A stretch of 64,000 nucleotides of DNA from JAGOPY01 sp964619555 (lineage in GTDB: Bacteria > Bacteroidota > Bacteroidia > Bacteroidales > JAGOPY01): assembly GCA_964619555.1 (NCBI GenBank), contig CAZUDV010000002.1:62001-126000 (forward strand), in the 5' to 3' direction. A program made the position numbers and the translations under genes. The notes beneath the pieces are model-generated. The model searched no databases and was not told the DNA's origin. It saw nothing but the letters and a program-made list of their open reading frames with translations. Shown one piece after another: positions 52,640 through 60,099 of the stretch. The first letter of the stretch is position 1; the number at the start of each line of letters is the position of its first letter.

Positions 52640-52647
52640 TACCTTTG
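52640..52647 (+). promoter_or_regulatory. -7 box upstream of the sensor kinase gene
   Basis: TACCTTTG, exact match, 54 bases before the ATG at 52701. ACAGAACA (52627-52634) and its inverse TGTTCTGT flank it, which could be a regulator site. The two-component genes may thus be transcribed apart from the transporter. Confidence 0.45.
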
Positions 52648-52700
52648 TTTAGGTGTTGTTCAAATTGATATCCGCTGTGATTGACCATTTGTTCTGTTAA

Positions 52701-53780
52701 ATGATGTTTACGAGCCGATTCGATAAAAGCCCGATAAAGCAATATCTGATCGCGATTGCCGCAACTCTTTCTGTTTCTGCAATTTGCTACCTGATCGCGC
52801 CTTATATCGGACATATTGCTGTTGCCCTCGTGCTCCTGTTCATGGTGTCGATTCTTTCAGTGACCGTCAGTCTATATCCTGTCCTGACATCAGCCATTCT
52901 GAGTGCCCTCATTTGGGATTTCTTTTTTATCCCGCCTCCATTCACGTTTCACATCGGTCAAACGGAAGATGTCCTCATCCTGGCCATGTATGTTACCATC
53001 GCCCTGATCAACGGTCTTCTTAACACCCGGATCAAGCATTATGAAAAGATTGTCAGACGCCGCGAGGATCGTCTGAAATCGTTGAAATTGTACAATGCCA
53101 TATTCAGTTCAGTCTCACATGAACTCCGGACACCATTGACAACGATCATGGGTGTGACTGAAAACCTCGCTACATCCGGGAACAAAATCCCGGTCGGGGA
53201 CAGGGATATACTTTATAGAGAACTCTATATTGCATCCAGCAGACTAAACCGGGTGGTTGACAATCTGATGAATATGTCGAGGCTGGAGTCAGGCCACCTG
53301 GAGCCAAAATACGACTGGTGCGACTTGCATGAACTAGTATGGAGCGCCATCAACAGGCTCAGCGAAGAGATCAGGACGCATCCGCTCAAAGTGGAATTTC
53401 AGCCAGGTCTTCCTATCGTTAGATTAGACTACGGCTTGATGGAACAAGCCCTCTTCAACATTGTACAGAATATTTGCCTGCACACCCCTGAAAAAACTCC
53501 GGCAAGTATTACCGTAAGTTGCCGGGATCAGATCCTGCTCTTAGAGATTTCAGATGAAGGTCCCGGTTTCAGTGAAGAAGACAAACTCAGGGCATTCGAA
53601 AAATTTTACCGCGCCCATTCTGCCCGGAGCGGAGGTTTAGGCCTGGGATTGTCGATTGCAAGAGGATTTGTCCAGGCTCACGGTGGAGACATCCGCATTG
53701 ATAATAAGAAAACAGGAGGCGCCCTGTTCACAATAAGTGTGCCGGTTACCGTTTCAAATGTTACCCCAGATGAGCAATAA
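52701..53780 (+). CDS. KdpD-like sensor histidine kinase lacking the N-terminal KdpD/Usp domains
   Basis: 359-residue inner-membrane kinase. Residues about 10-110 form a four-helix DUF4118 region as in KdpD, with the IWDFFFIPPPFTFHI segment. HisKA follows with phospho-acceptor His140 (SVSHELRTPL), then HATPase with N-box (QNICLHT), DEGPGFSEED (G1) and GLGLGLSIARGF (G2). Classical KdpD is about 900 residues with an N-terminal KdpD ATP-binding domain and UspA domain; both are absent. Its stop overlaps the response regulator gene by 11 bases. It likely senses K+ or turgor. Confidence 0.9.
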   Translation: MMFTSRFDKSPIKQYLIAIAATLSVSAICYLIAPYIGHIAVALVLLFMVSILSVTVSLYPVLTSAILSALIWDFFFIPPPFTFHIGQTEDVLILAMYVTIALINGLLNTRIKHYEKIVRRREDRLKSLKLYNAIFSSVSHELRTPLTTIMGVTENLATSGNKIPVGDRDILYRELYIASSRLNRVVDNLMNMSRLESGHLEPKYDWCDLHELVWSAINRLSEEIRTHPLKVEFQPGLPIVRLDYGLMEQALFNIVQNICLHTPEKTPASITVSCRDQILLLEISDEGPGFSEEDKLRAFEKFYRAHSARSGGLGLGLSIARGFVQAHGGDIRIDNKKTGGALFTISVPVTVSNVTPDEQ

Positions 53781-54459
53781 AGCTTCAATCCTGATCATTG
53801 ACGATGAAAGGCAGATAAGGAAACTGCTGGAGGTCACGTTGAATTCAGCCGGTTACAAGGTTTTCGAAGCCTCCACCGGGAAAGAAGGCATGATCCAGGC
53901 TGCCATCCACCCACCGGGTCTCATTATCCTCGATCTGGGCCTGCCTGATGAGGATGGCCAGCTCGTTCTCACAAAACTAAGGGAGTGGTATATGTCGCCC
54001 ATTATTATCCTCTCCGTGAGGGATTCGGAAGAAGAGATCATACGGGCCCTTGATAATGGCGCAAATGATTACCTGGTCAAACCGTTCAGGACCGGTGAAC
54101 TCCTGGCCCGGATCAGGAATGCCCTCCGGTTGATATCATCCGATACTGGAAACAGCAATATCATATCGGCCGGCAATCTTGTGATCGACCTGGCAGCCAG
54201 GAAATTGACAAGGGACAATGAATCTGTCAAACTCACTTCAACTGAATATGCCCTGCTGACGCTCCTGGCAAAGAACCACGATAAAGTCCTGACCCACCAG
54301 TATATCCTGAAAGAGATCTGGGGTCCCGGGTATATAGAACAATCCCAGTACCTTCGGGTTTTCATCGCGCAGATCCGGAAAAAAATCGAAACTGATCCCG
54401 AAAATCCGAAATTCATTACAACGGAATCGGGAATCGGATACCGTTTCAACCTGGAATGA
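53770..54459 (+). CDS. KdpE-like OmpR-family response regulator
   Basis: 229-residue regulator; the start at 53770 (MSNKASILIIDDE) overlaps the kinase stop. The receiver domain (1-120) has acidic pair Asp11/Asp12, phosphorylation site Asp55 (LDLGLPD) and Lys near 104 (VKPF). The winged-helix DNA-binding domain (about 130-229) ends FITTESGIGYRFNLE. The high similarity to KdpE (LTSTEYALLTLLAKN, ILKEIWGPGY) and the gene context point to K+ regulation. Confidence 0.92.
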   Translation: MSNKASILIIDDERQIRKLLEVTLNSAGYKVFEASTGKEGMIQAAIHPPGLIILDLGLPDEDGQLVLTKLREWYMSPIIILSVRDSEEEIIRALDNGANDYLVKPFRTGELLARIRNALRLISSDTGNSNIISAGNLVIDLAARKLTRDNESVKLTSTEYALLTLLAKNHDKVLTHQYILKEIWGPGYIEQSQYLRVFIAQIRKKIETDPENPKFITTESGIGYRFNLE

Positions 54460-54505
54460 AGTTCCATATTACCTGTTTGACTTCCTTCTTCTGTCATCTT
54501 TTCAC

Positions 54506-54513
54506 TATCTTTG
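54506..54513 (+). promoter_or_regulatory. -7 box of the ychF promoter
   Basis: TATCTTTG, exact match, 24 bases before the ychF ATG at 54537. Confidence 0.55.
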
Positions 54514-54536
54514 CAAATAACCTAATCCTATCAGCC

Positions 54537-55619
54537 ATGCCACTGAAATGCGGAATTGTCGGGCTTTCCCTCGTTGGGAAAACCACCATATTCAATTGTT
54601 TCTCCAATGCCCGAGCACATTCCGGCGGAGCAGCCAAATCCAATATCGGGACGATCCATGTCCCGGATCCCCGGCTTTATGAGATCGATAAGTTCATCAA
54701 AAGCGTCAAGATCGTCCCGGCCACAGTGGAGATCGTGGATATCCCGGGCCTGACCAAGGGCGGCGGGGCCGAAAGCGGGGGAAACAAGTTCCTGGCCGAT
54801 ATCCAGCAGACCGATGCCATTATCCACGTCCTGCGCTGCTTCGACGAGGATACCGTGCCGCATATTGAAGGCTCGGTGGACCCTGTCAGGGACCGCGAGA
54901 TCGTCGACCTGGAACTGCAGATCCGCGACCTGGACCTGGTGGAGCGGAAGATACAGCGCGTGGAAAAGACCGCCAAGTCCGGTGAGCGCGAGCCGAAGCA
55001 CATCCTGGAAGTGCTGCACAAGCTGAAGGACCACCTGGAGAACTTCCAGAATGCCCGGACATTCCCGGTGGCAGAGGAAGACAAGAAACACATCACGGAC
55101 ATGTACCTGCTGACGGCCAAGCCGGTGCTTTACGTTTGCAACGTGGACGATGCCTCGGCCGCTTCGGGCAATGCTTACGTGGAAGCTTTCAAGAAGGCTA
55201 TGGCGGCGGAGAATGCCGAGATCACCGTAGTGGCCGGTAAACTGGAGTCGGAGATCGCGGAGCTGGAGGATGAAGAAGACCGCAAGGCATTCCTGGCGGA
55301 TGCCGGACTGCAGGAGCCCGGCGTAAACCGGGTGATCCGTGCCGCCTACCACCTGCTCGACCTGATGTCGTTTTTCACCGCAGGGCCCAAGGAAGTGCGC
55401 GCCTGGACGATCCACAAAGGGGAAACGGCGCAGCAGGCCGCCGGTGCCATCCACAGCGACCTGGAAAGGGGATTTATCCGGGCAGAGGTCATGAAATATG
55501 CCGACTTCATCCATTACGGCTCAGAGCACGCCCTGAAGGAAATCGGCAAATTGCATGTGGAAGGCAAGAATTATATCGTCGAGGATGGCGACATCATGCA
55601 CATCCGGTTCAACGTCTGA
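54537..55619 (+). CDS. ychF: Redox-regulated ATPase YchF (Obg-like)
   Basis: 360-residue Obg-family P-loop protein that binds ribosomes and prefers ATP. Start 54537 because the longer reading from 54456 adds a segment overlapping the previous gene. The P-loop is GLSLVGKTT (9-17) instead of the usual GLPNVGKST: still a Walker A, but with Ser-Leu for Pro-Asn and Thr for Ser. DIPGLTKGGG (G3), the coiled-coil insert (about 130-200), YVCNVDD and the C-terminal TGS domain (about 275-358, TAGPKEVRAWTIHKG) are present. GC is locally raised: 54901-54960 is 38/60 G+C. Confidence 0.93.
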   Translation: MPLKCGIVGLSLVGKTTIFNCFSNARAHSGGAAKSNIGTIHVPDPRLYEIDKFIKSVKIVPATVEIVDIPGLTKGGGAESGGNKFLADIQQTDAIIHVLRCFDEDTVPHIEGSVDPVRDREIVDLELQIRDLDLVERKIQRVEKTAKSGEREPKHILEVLHKLKDHLENFQNARTFPVAEEDKKHITDMYLLTAKPVLYVCNVDDASAASGNAYVEAFKKAMAAENAEITVVAGKLESEIAELEDEEDRKAFLADAGLQEPGVNRVIRAAYHLLDLMSFFTAGPKEVRAWTIHKGETAQQAAGAIHSDLERGFIRAEVMKYADFIHYGSEHALKEIGKLHVEGKNYIVEDGDIMHIRFNV

Positions 55620-55625
55620 TGTTGT

Positions 55626-55661
55626 CCCCGAAGAGGCGTAAAATTTTGCGTCCTTGCGGGG
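55626..55661. repeat. Imperfect palindrome between ychF and the WG-repeat gene
   Basis: The region reads CCCCG ... CGGGG with an inner GGCGTAAAATTTTGCGTCC palindrome. It lies between converging genes and can fold as one long hairpin on either strand, so it may end both transcripts. The core resembles short palindromes scattered in many Bacteroidota genomes (recollection, not checked). Confidence 0.5.
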
Positions 55662-55666
55662 GGATA

Positions 55667-56722
55667 TTATTTAACCAATTCTACGTCTTTAATATCTTCA
55701 AACATCGGGTCGATCACCCAATTTCCTGAAGTATCGATCACACCCCATTTGTCGCCTTTCTTTACCGAGGCATATCCGTTCTTAAAGTCTCTTGCCCCAT
55801 CGAATTGAGGTTGGATTACCCAGTTTCCCCCGGCGTTATAGAAGCCAAACAAACCGTTTTTCTTGCCTCTTGCCAGACCATTGAAGAAGTCCTCCCAGAT
55901 TTCGGTATCTTTTACAAATACATGATCTCCCTGCCGCGTGGTGTAAGCCCATGAGCCAGCCAATTTGACCCTTGCCAGACCTGTTTCCGGATCAAAATTC
56001 TTCCCGGCTTCAAATTTTGGCGGTATCACGAACTCTCCGTTTTTATCGATATATCCAACGGAGCCGGTGATATCTTTCGCCCAGGCAAGGCCATCGACAA
56101 ATTCACCGGCGCTTTTGAATTTCGCGGGGATCACGATTTTTCCACTTCCATCGATGTAACCGATCATATCGTCTGCACCCCTGAAAGTAGCCAATCCTTC
56201 GGAAAACTCGTTGATATCAGCCAAACCGGGAATATCGACCATGATTTCATAACCATCCTTATTCAACACAAAAAATTTACCGTCTCTCATACCGGAACCG
56301 TAACCACTGTTAAACGGGGTCACTTTCTCAAATGTGGCGGGAATGACCAGGTTTCCTTCAGTATTTAAAAATCCCCACCTGTCATTCACTTTGACCGGGG
56401 CCATCCCGTTGTTGAATCCCTTCATGCCAAATCCGAAAATTTCGATCAGTTTGAATCCGGTTACCTCGGTTTGCAGCTTTTCGCCGTTTTCCTTCAGGAA
56501 AAAGAACTCCTTTTGCTTACCATCATAAATGGCTGCCAGCCCATTATCAGAAAATCCGATGGCAGTCCTGTACTGCGGCTGGATGACGAATTCACCCTTC
56601 AGGTTGGCATATCCCCAATCCTTACCACCGACGGGTTTGGCCAGGATAAGATAATTTTGAGGAAAGGCTGAAATGCCCGTCAGCATGATCAGGGCAAATG
56701 CCAGTAATTTTTTTGCTTTCAT
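55667..56722 (-). CDS. WG-repeat-containing exported protein
   Basis: 351-residue protein with signal peptide (LLAFALIMLTGISAFPQ) and a run of WG repeats: each about 35-45 residues with WGYANLKGEFVIQPQY, WGFLNTEGNLVIPATF, GYIDGSGKIVIPAKF, GYIDKNGEFVIPPKF, FGFYNAGGNWVIQPQF and WGVIDTSGNWVIDPMF. The repeats are thought to form beta-rich binding surfaces; ligand unknown. It ends with the partial repeat FEDIKDVELVK. Monocistronic, preceded by a -7 box TAACTTTG at 56768-56761. Confidence 0.88.
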   Translation of the reverse strand: MKAKKLLAFALIMLTGISAFPQNYLILAKPVGGKDWGYANLKGEFVIQPQYRTAIGFSDNGLAAIYDGKQKEFFFLKENGEKLQTEVTGFKLIEIFGFGMKGFNNGMAPVKVNDRWGFLNTEGNLVIPATFEKVTPFNSGYGSGMRDGKFFVLNKDGYEIMVDIPGLADINEFSEGLATFRGADDMIGYIDGSGKIVIPAKFKSAGEFVDGLAWAKDITGSVGYIDKNGEFVIPPKFEAGKNFDPETGLARVKLAGSWAYTTRQGDHVFVKDTEIWEDFFNGLARGKKNGLFGFYNAGGNWVIQPQFDGARDFKNGYASVKKGDKWGVIDTSGNWVIDPMFEDIKDVELVK

Positions 56723-56760
56723 AATTGAATATTATAGATTAATGATTTGCTATAGAAATA

Positions 56761-56768
56761 CAAAGTTA
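56761..56768 (-). promoter_or_regulatory. -7 box of the WG-repeat gene
   Basis: TAACTTTG on the minus strand, exact match, 39 bases upstream of the ATG at 56722. Confidence 0.5.
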
Positions 56769-56861
56769 CAAAAGTGTTGGAGAAACTGTTAACCGGGACA
56801 TAGATTCACCGATCAAAGAATGTTGCATTTTATTTCGCAATCCGTTAATCCCCGGCAAAAA

Positions 56862-59276
56862 TCAATACCCGGAATCAAGGGTTCTTCTCACCTTTTCCTT
56901 TAGTTCTGACGTCCATGGGCCAGAAGAAACAGCCTCATCAATCAATTTCTTTCCTTTGTTTTGCTGGTAAAAATATCGCAGCACATCCAGGGCAGCATTG
57001 CTGACCTTGTAATTCCAGTAAAAATATCCGTCTACCAGGTAACCGGCCGATCGTTTATCCAGGTAATTCAGTTTCTTCATCAATTGAAAAGCATTTATCC
57101 GGGTTTCAAATTCAAAACGGGGTCCCGCATATTCTGCCAGTTCCATGGTATATTCCCGTTGCTCCGCACCGATGGCCATTTCGAGCCATTTCATGCGGAT
57201 ATTCATGCCCCTCCAACCCGTTTCATTCTTTGTCGCTTCCAGATAAGCTGGAATATTAGCAGGAAATGACCGGCAAAGTAATTCAAGAGCTTTTTCAACA
57301 TTAACGTATGATTGATCATGAAGCAATCTTTCATATTCTCCCCGCAGTTGATCCGGAATGGTATCTGTACCTTCCAGGACCGCTCTCCTCATCAAAGGGT
57401 CCTCATCCGATAAGGCACCGACAATCAATTCATCAAATTGGGTATCATAAACTTCCAGCAATTGTTTCACAATTTCCCCCCTTGTCAGGTGAAATGTTTC
57501 ATTTTCATAGGCTTTCAGCAGAATATCCTCCTTAACATCCAATTTATAACCGCGCAATGCAACCAGCGCATCGTAGCGGTCGATCATTTCACCGGCCATC
57601 AGGGCCTGCGCTGACCATTCTTTTAAAGATTTGTCGAATGAAATCGTTTTAAGGATTCTGCTTCCAGGATCGAACAGGACAAACGATACGTTTTTAGATT
57701 CAGGATTGGCTAATGCAACTTCTTCGTATTCTTCGTCAATCCATTGTTTCATAACATCCTTAGTGCCATCTTCATAGTAAACTTCAAAAAAGACCGGCAT
57801 TCTGAACAATCCGACCAGTTCACTCATCGGGTGTACCTGCCTGACCCGAATCACGGTCTCGTCACCTCCGTCAGGCCGCTTATCCGGGCTCCAGCTTACC
57901 TGATATCCCGGTTCCCCTCCTCTGTAAATCCATTCCTCGAAGAACCACTGCATGGAAACACCAGTCGCTTCGTAGACAGCCGCCAGGAATTCTCCCGTTT
58001 CCACCTCGCTGAAGAGGTTTTTTTCTGTATAATGCTTAATGGAAGCCTTAAATCCATCCTCTCCAAGGTAATCCCTCATCATATCCAGAACCAGGCTGCC
58101 TTTCGGGTACCATCTGGCCCGCCCCCCCCTGCTGTGTCCAACCCCGAATCCATCCCTGCCCGAAGCCGCCAGGGCTTCTTCGAACTCCAGGCGCCGGACG
58201 TTCTGGTAATAATCCTCACCGAATACCTGTTTTTCGAACATTTTAGCATAATAAGTGGCAAAGCTTTCGGTCAGCCACACATCGGAATTTTTCAGGTGCG
58301 ACAGACAGTTTCCATACCATTGATGGGCCAGTTCATGCGCATTGACATTCACATAGTTCCGCAGGTCGAAGGCCCTTTCATCCACTGCCAGGTAATCGCC
58401 GAACACGGTTGCCGTCGTGGTTTCCATGGCCCCATAAAGATAATCCGCTACCGGCATTTCCCTGTAAACCTCATAAGGATATGGAACTCCGAATTCTTCC
58501 TTGAAAAAATCAAACATCTGAGGTGTGTACCGGTAAGTAGGTTCGGCATGATCCTCCTGCCAGCTGTAATAGCATAACTCAAGCGGAAGGCCATCGGCTG
58601 TTTTCCATTCCAGGGACTTGTAATCCCCGACCACGAGGCAGGTGGAAAAGAAAGGATGTTCCTTGTACATCCTGTAATGCCAGGTATTGGTCCCGTCCTG
58701 GTTCTCCGTTACCGATTCCCGGACACCATTTGTAAAAACTTTGTAATTGCTGTCAAAAGTGATGAACATGTCGGCGGATAGTCTGTCGCTATAATAAGGA
58801 AGCCAATGGAACGGCCGGTGCGCCCAGATCTGCTTGTTCGGCCTTTCAGCAGGCTCATTCCACCCGATAAAGAATAAATCATAGGCTGGCCGGCTGGTGT
58901 AATTCATTGAAAGTTCATATCGCATGGAATGATCGGCAACTTCTTCCGGATTCTTGCTTCTGATGACCAGGTTGTCGCCTTTCTTAAAGTAACTGATCTC
59001 CGTTCCTTTAATCTCCACACGGTCAAAATCCATATCAGGCGCCCAGAAAGTCACGGAGTCGAATTGATTCAGGACCGGTGTAAACGTGAAAACCACAGAA
59101 CCTCTGACCAGCGTATCATAAGGATCAATAGCTAATTCCGCATTTAAATGAATGATATCGATGACTTTATCGGGCGGCGAACCGCCTCTGTCATAGAGAT
59201 AGGTAACGGTTTTTTCCTGTGCTGACAGCAGCGTGATGTTCAATAAGAGGGCAATAATTCCGGATAACTTTTTCAT
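56862..59276 (-). CDS. M1-family metallopeptidase (aminopeptidase N-like)
   Basis: 804-residue zinc peptidase, start at 59276 (MKKLSGI) giving a signal peptide cleaved near LLSAQ; an ATG at 59294 adds 6 residues. The zinc motif HELAHQW is at 314-320, with the third ligand Glu in WLTESFATY. The amino-end recognition motif is GAMETTTAT near 282-290, a variant of GAMEN. The C-terminal half (about 530-804) is helical and HEAT-like as in ERAP/APN-type M1 enzymes. Probably periplasmic peptide degradation. No lipobox and no T9SS sorting domain. Confidence 0.92.
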   Translation of the reverse strand: MKKLSGIIALLLNITLLSAQEKTVTYLYDRGGSPPDKVIDIIHLNAELAIDPYDTLVRGSVVFTFTPVLNQFDSVTFWAPDMDFDRVEIKGTEISYFKKGDNLVIRSKNPEEVADHSMRYELSMNYTSRPAYDLFFIGWNEPAERPNKQIWAHRPFHWLPYYSDRLSADMFITFDSNYKVFTNGVRESVTENQDGTNTWHYRMYKEHPFFSTCLVVGDYKSLEWKTADGLPLELCYYSWQEDHAEPTYRYTPQMFDFFKEEFGVPYPYEVYREMPVADYLYGAMETTTATVFGDYLAVDERAFDLRNYVNVNAHELAHQWYGNCLSHLKNSDVWLTESFATYYAKMFEKQVFGEDYYQNVRRLEFEEALAASGRDGFGVGHSRGGRARWYPKGSLVLDMMRDYLGEDGFKASIKHYTEKNLFSEVETGEFLAAVYEATGVSMQWFFEEWIYRGGEPGYQVSWSPDKRPDGGDETVIRVRQVHPMSELVGLFRMPVFFEVYYEDGTKDVMKQWIDEEYEEVALANPESKNVSFVLFDPGSRILKTISFDKSLKEWSAQALMAGEMIDRYDALVALRGYKLDVKEDILLKAYENETFHLTRGEIVKQLLEVYDTQFDELIVGALSDEDPLMRRAVLEGTDTIPDQLRGEYERLLHDQSYVNVEKALELLCRSFPANIPAYLEATKNETGWRGMNIRMKWLEMAIGAEQREYTMELAEYAGPRFEFETRINAFQLMKKLNYLDKRSAGYLVDGYFYWNYKVSNAALDVLRYFYQQNKGKKLIDEAVSSGPWTSELKEKVRRTLDSGY

Positions 59277-59448
59277 AAAGGTGATTAATTCCAAGCAGGC
59301 TGTTAAAATAGAAAATATTGATTAATAATTTCTATCCGGGTAATAAATCGGTTAATATCTCGCAGGCGACTATTGTTCGATTACATCAATGTATTTCTTA
59401 TATTTATGCATTAATTGCCAAAGAAGTATTAATTCAAAACCAGGTATT

Positions 59449-60099
59449 ATGAAAACAAAAATTTTATTTCTGACCATTTTACTGGTAATGGGATTTATCA
59501 AAATCCAGGCACAGGTTGAAAAAAACAAGTTATTTTCTTCCGGGGCATTCAGAATCGAAGTCAACAAAGGCGGTGAAACTGACAAATATAATGATGGGGA
59601 TATGGAAGACAAATACGCGTATTTCGATTTCGATTTCCAGCCAAAGGTCGGCTATACGGTCATCGACAACATGCCCATCGGATTATGGATGGATATTGAT
59701 TGCTACAGGCAAAAGGCGAAAGATGACGAAGACAAGTACAAGCAGACCACCTTCCTGATCGGGCCGTTTATCCGTTATTACTTTGCGGACATTAAGAACC
59801 TGATGCCATACGCTGAAGCATCCGTTGGGTTCGGTACATGGAAATCAGCGGAAAAGTCGGGTTCAGAGGACGACTGGGACATTTGGGGAAAGGAAGGTTA
59901 TTTCGGGTTCCGGGTTGGCGGCGGCCTGTCGTATTTCTTTAACGACTTTGTAGCGGCTGATCTTTTCATGGGATTCAATCATTATGCCTGGACGGACCGG
60001 AACGACAATGAGGAAGAATCCCGTGCCGACTGGGATTACAAATCTGTATACAATGAATTCCTGCTCCAGGTTGGGGTAGTCGTTATGCTGCCCCTTTAG
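59449..60099 (+). CDS. Outer membrane beta-barrel protein
   Basis: 216-residue protein with signal peptide (MKTKILFLTILLVMGFIKIQAQ). The remainder is amphipathic strands of an OMP_b-brl type small barrel: VGYTVIDNMPIGLWMDIDCY, FLIGPFIRYYFADI, LMPYAEASVGFGTW, YFGFRVGGGLSYFFNDF and LLQVGVVVMLPL, with acidic loops (DKYNDGDMEDKY, SEDDWD). The last residue of the final strand is Leu rather than the frequent Phe. Start at 59449 because the longer frame from 59389 precedes the signal. Its end overlaps the convergent clpB gene by 17 bases. Confidence 0.85.
   Translation: MKTKILFLTILLVMGFIKIQAQVEKNKLFSSGAFRIEVNKGGETDKYNDGDMEDKYAYFDFDFQPKVGYTVIDNMPIGLWMDIDCYRQKAKDDEDKYKQTTFLIGPFIRYYFADIKNLMPYAEASVGFGTWKSAEKSGSEDDWDIWGKEGYFGFRVGGGLSYFFNDFVAADLFMGFNHYAWTDRNDNEEESRADWDYKSVYNEFLLQVGVVVMLPL

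Noticed and set aside
54531..55514. 327-codon open frame antisense to ychF
   Set aside because: It is the reverse of a GC-rich coding frame; the sense strand encodes a full, conserved YchF and the antisense product shows no recognisable domain.
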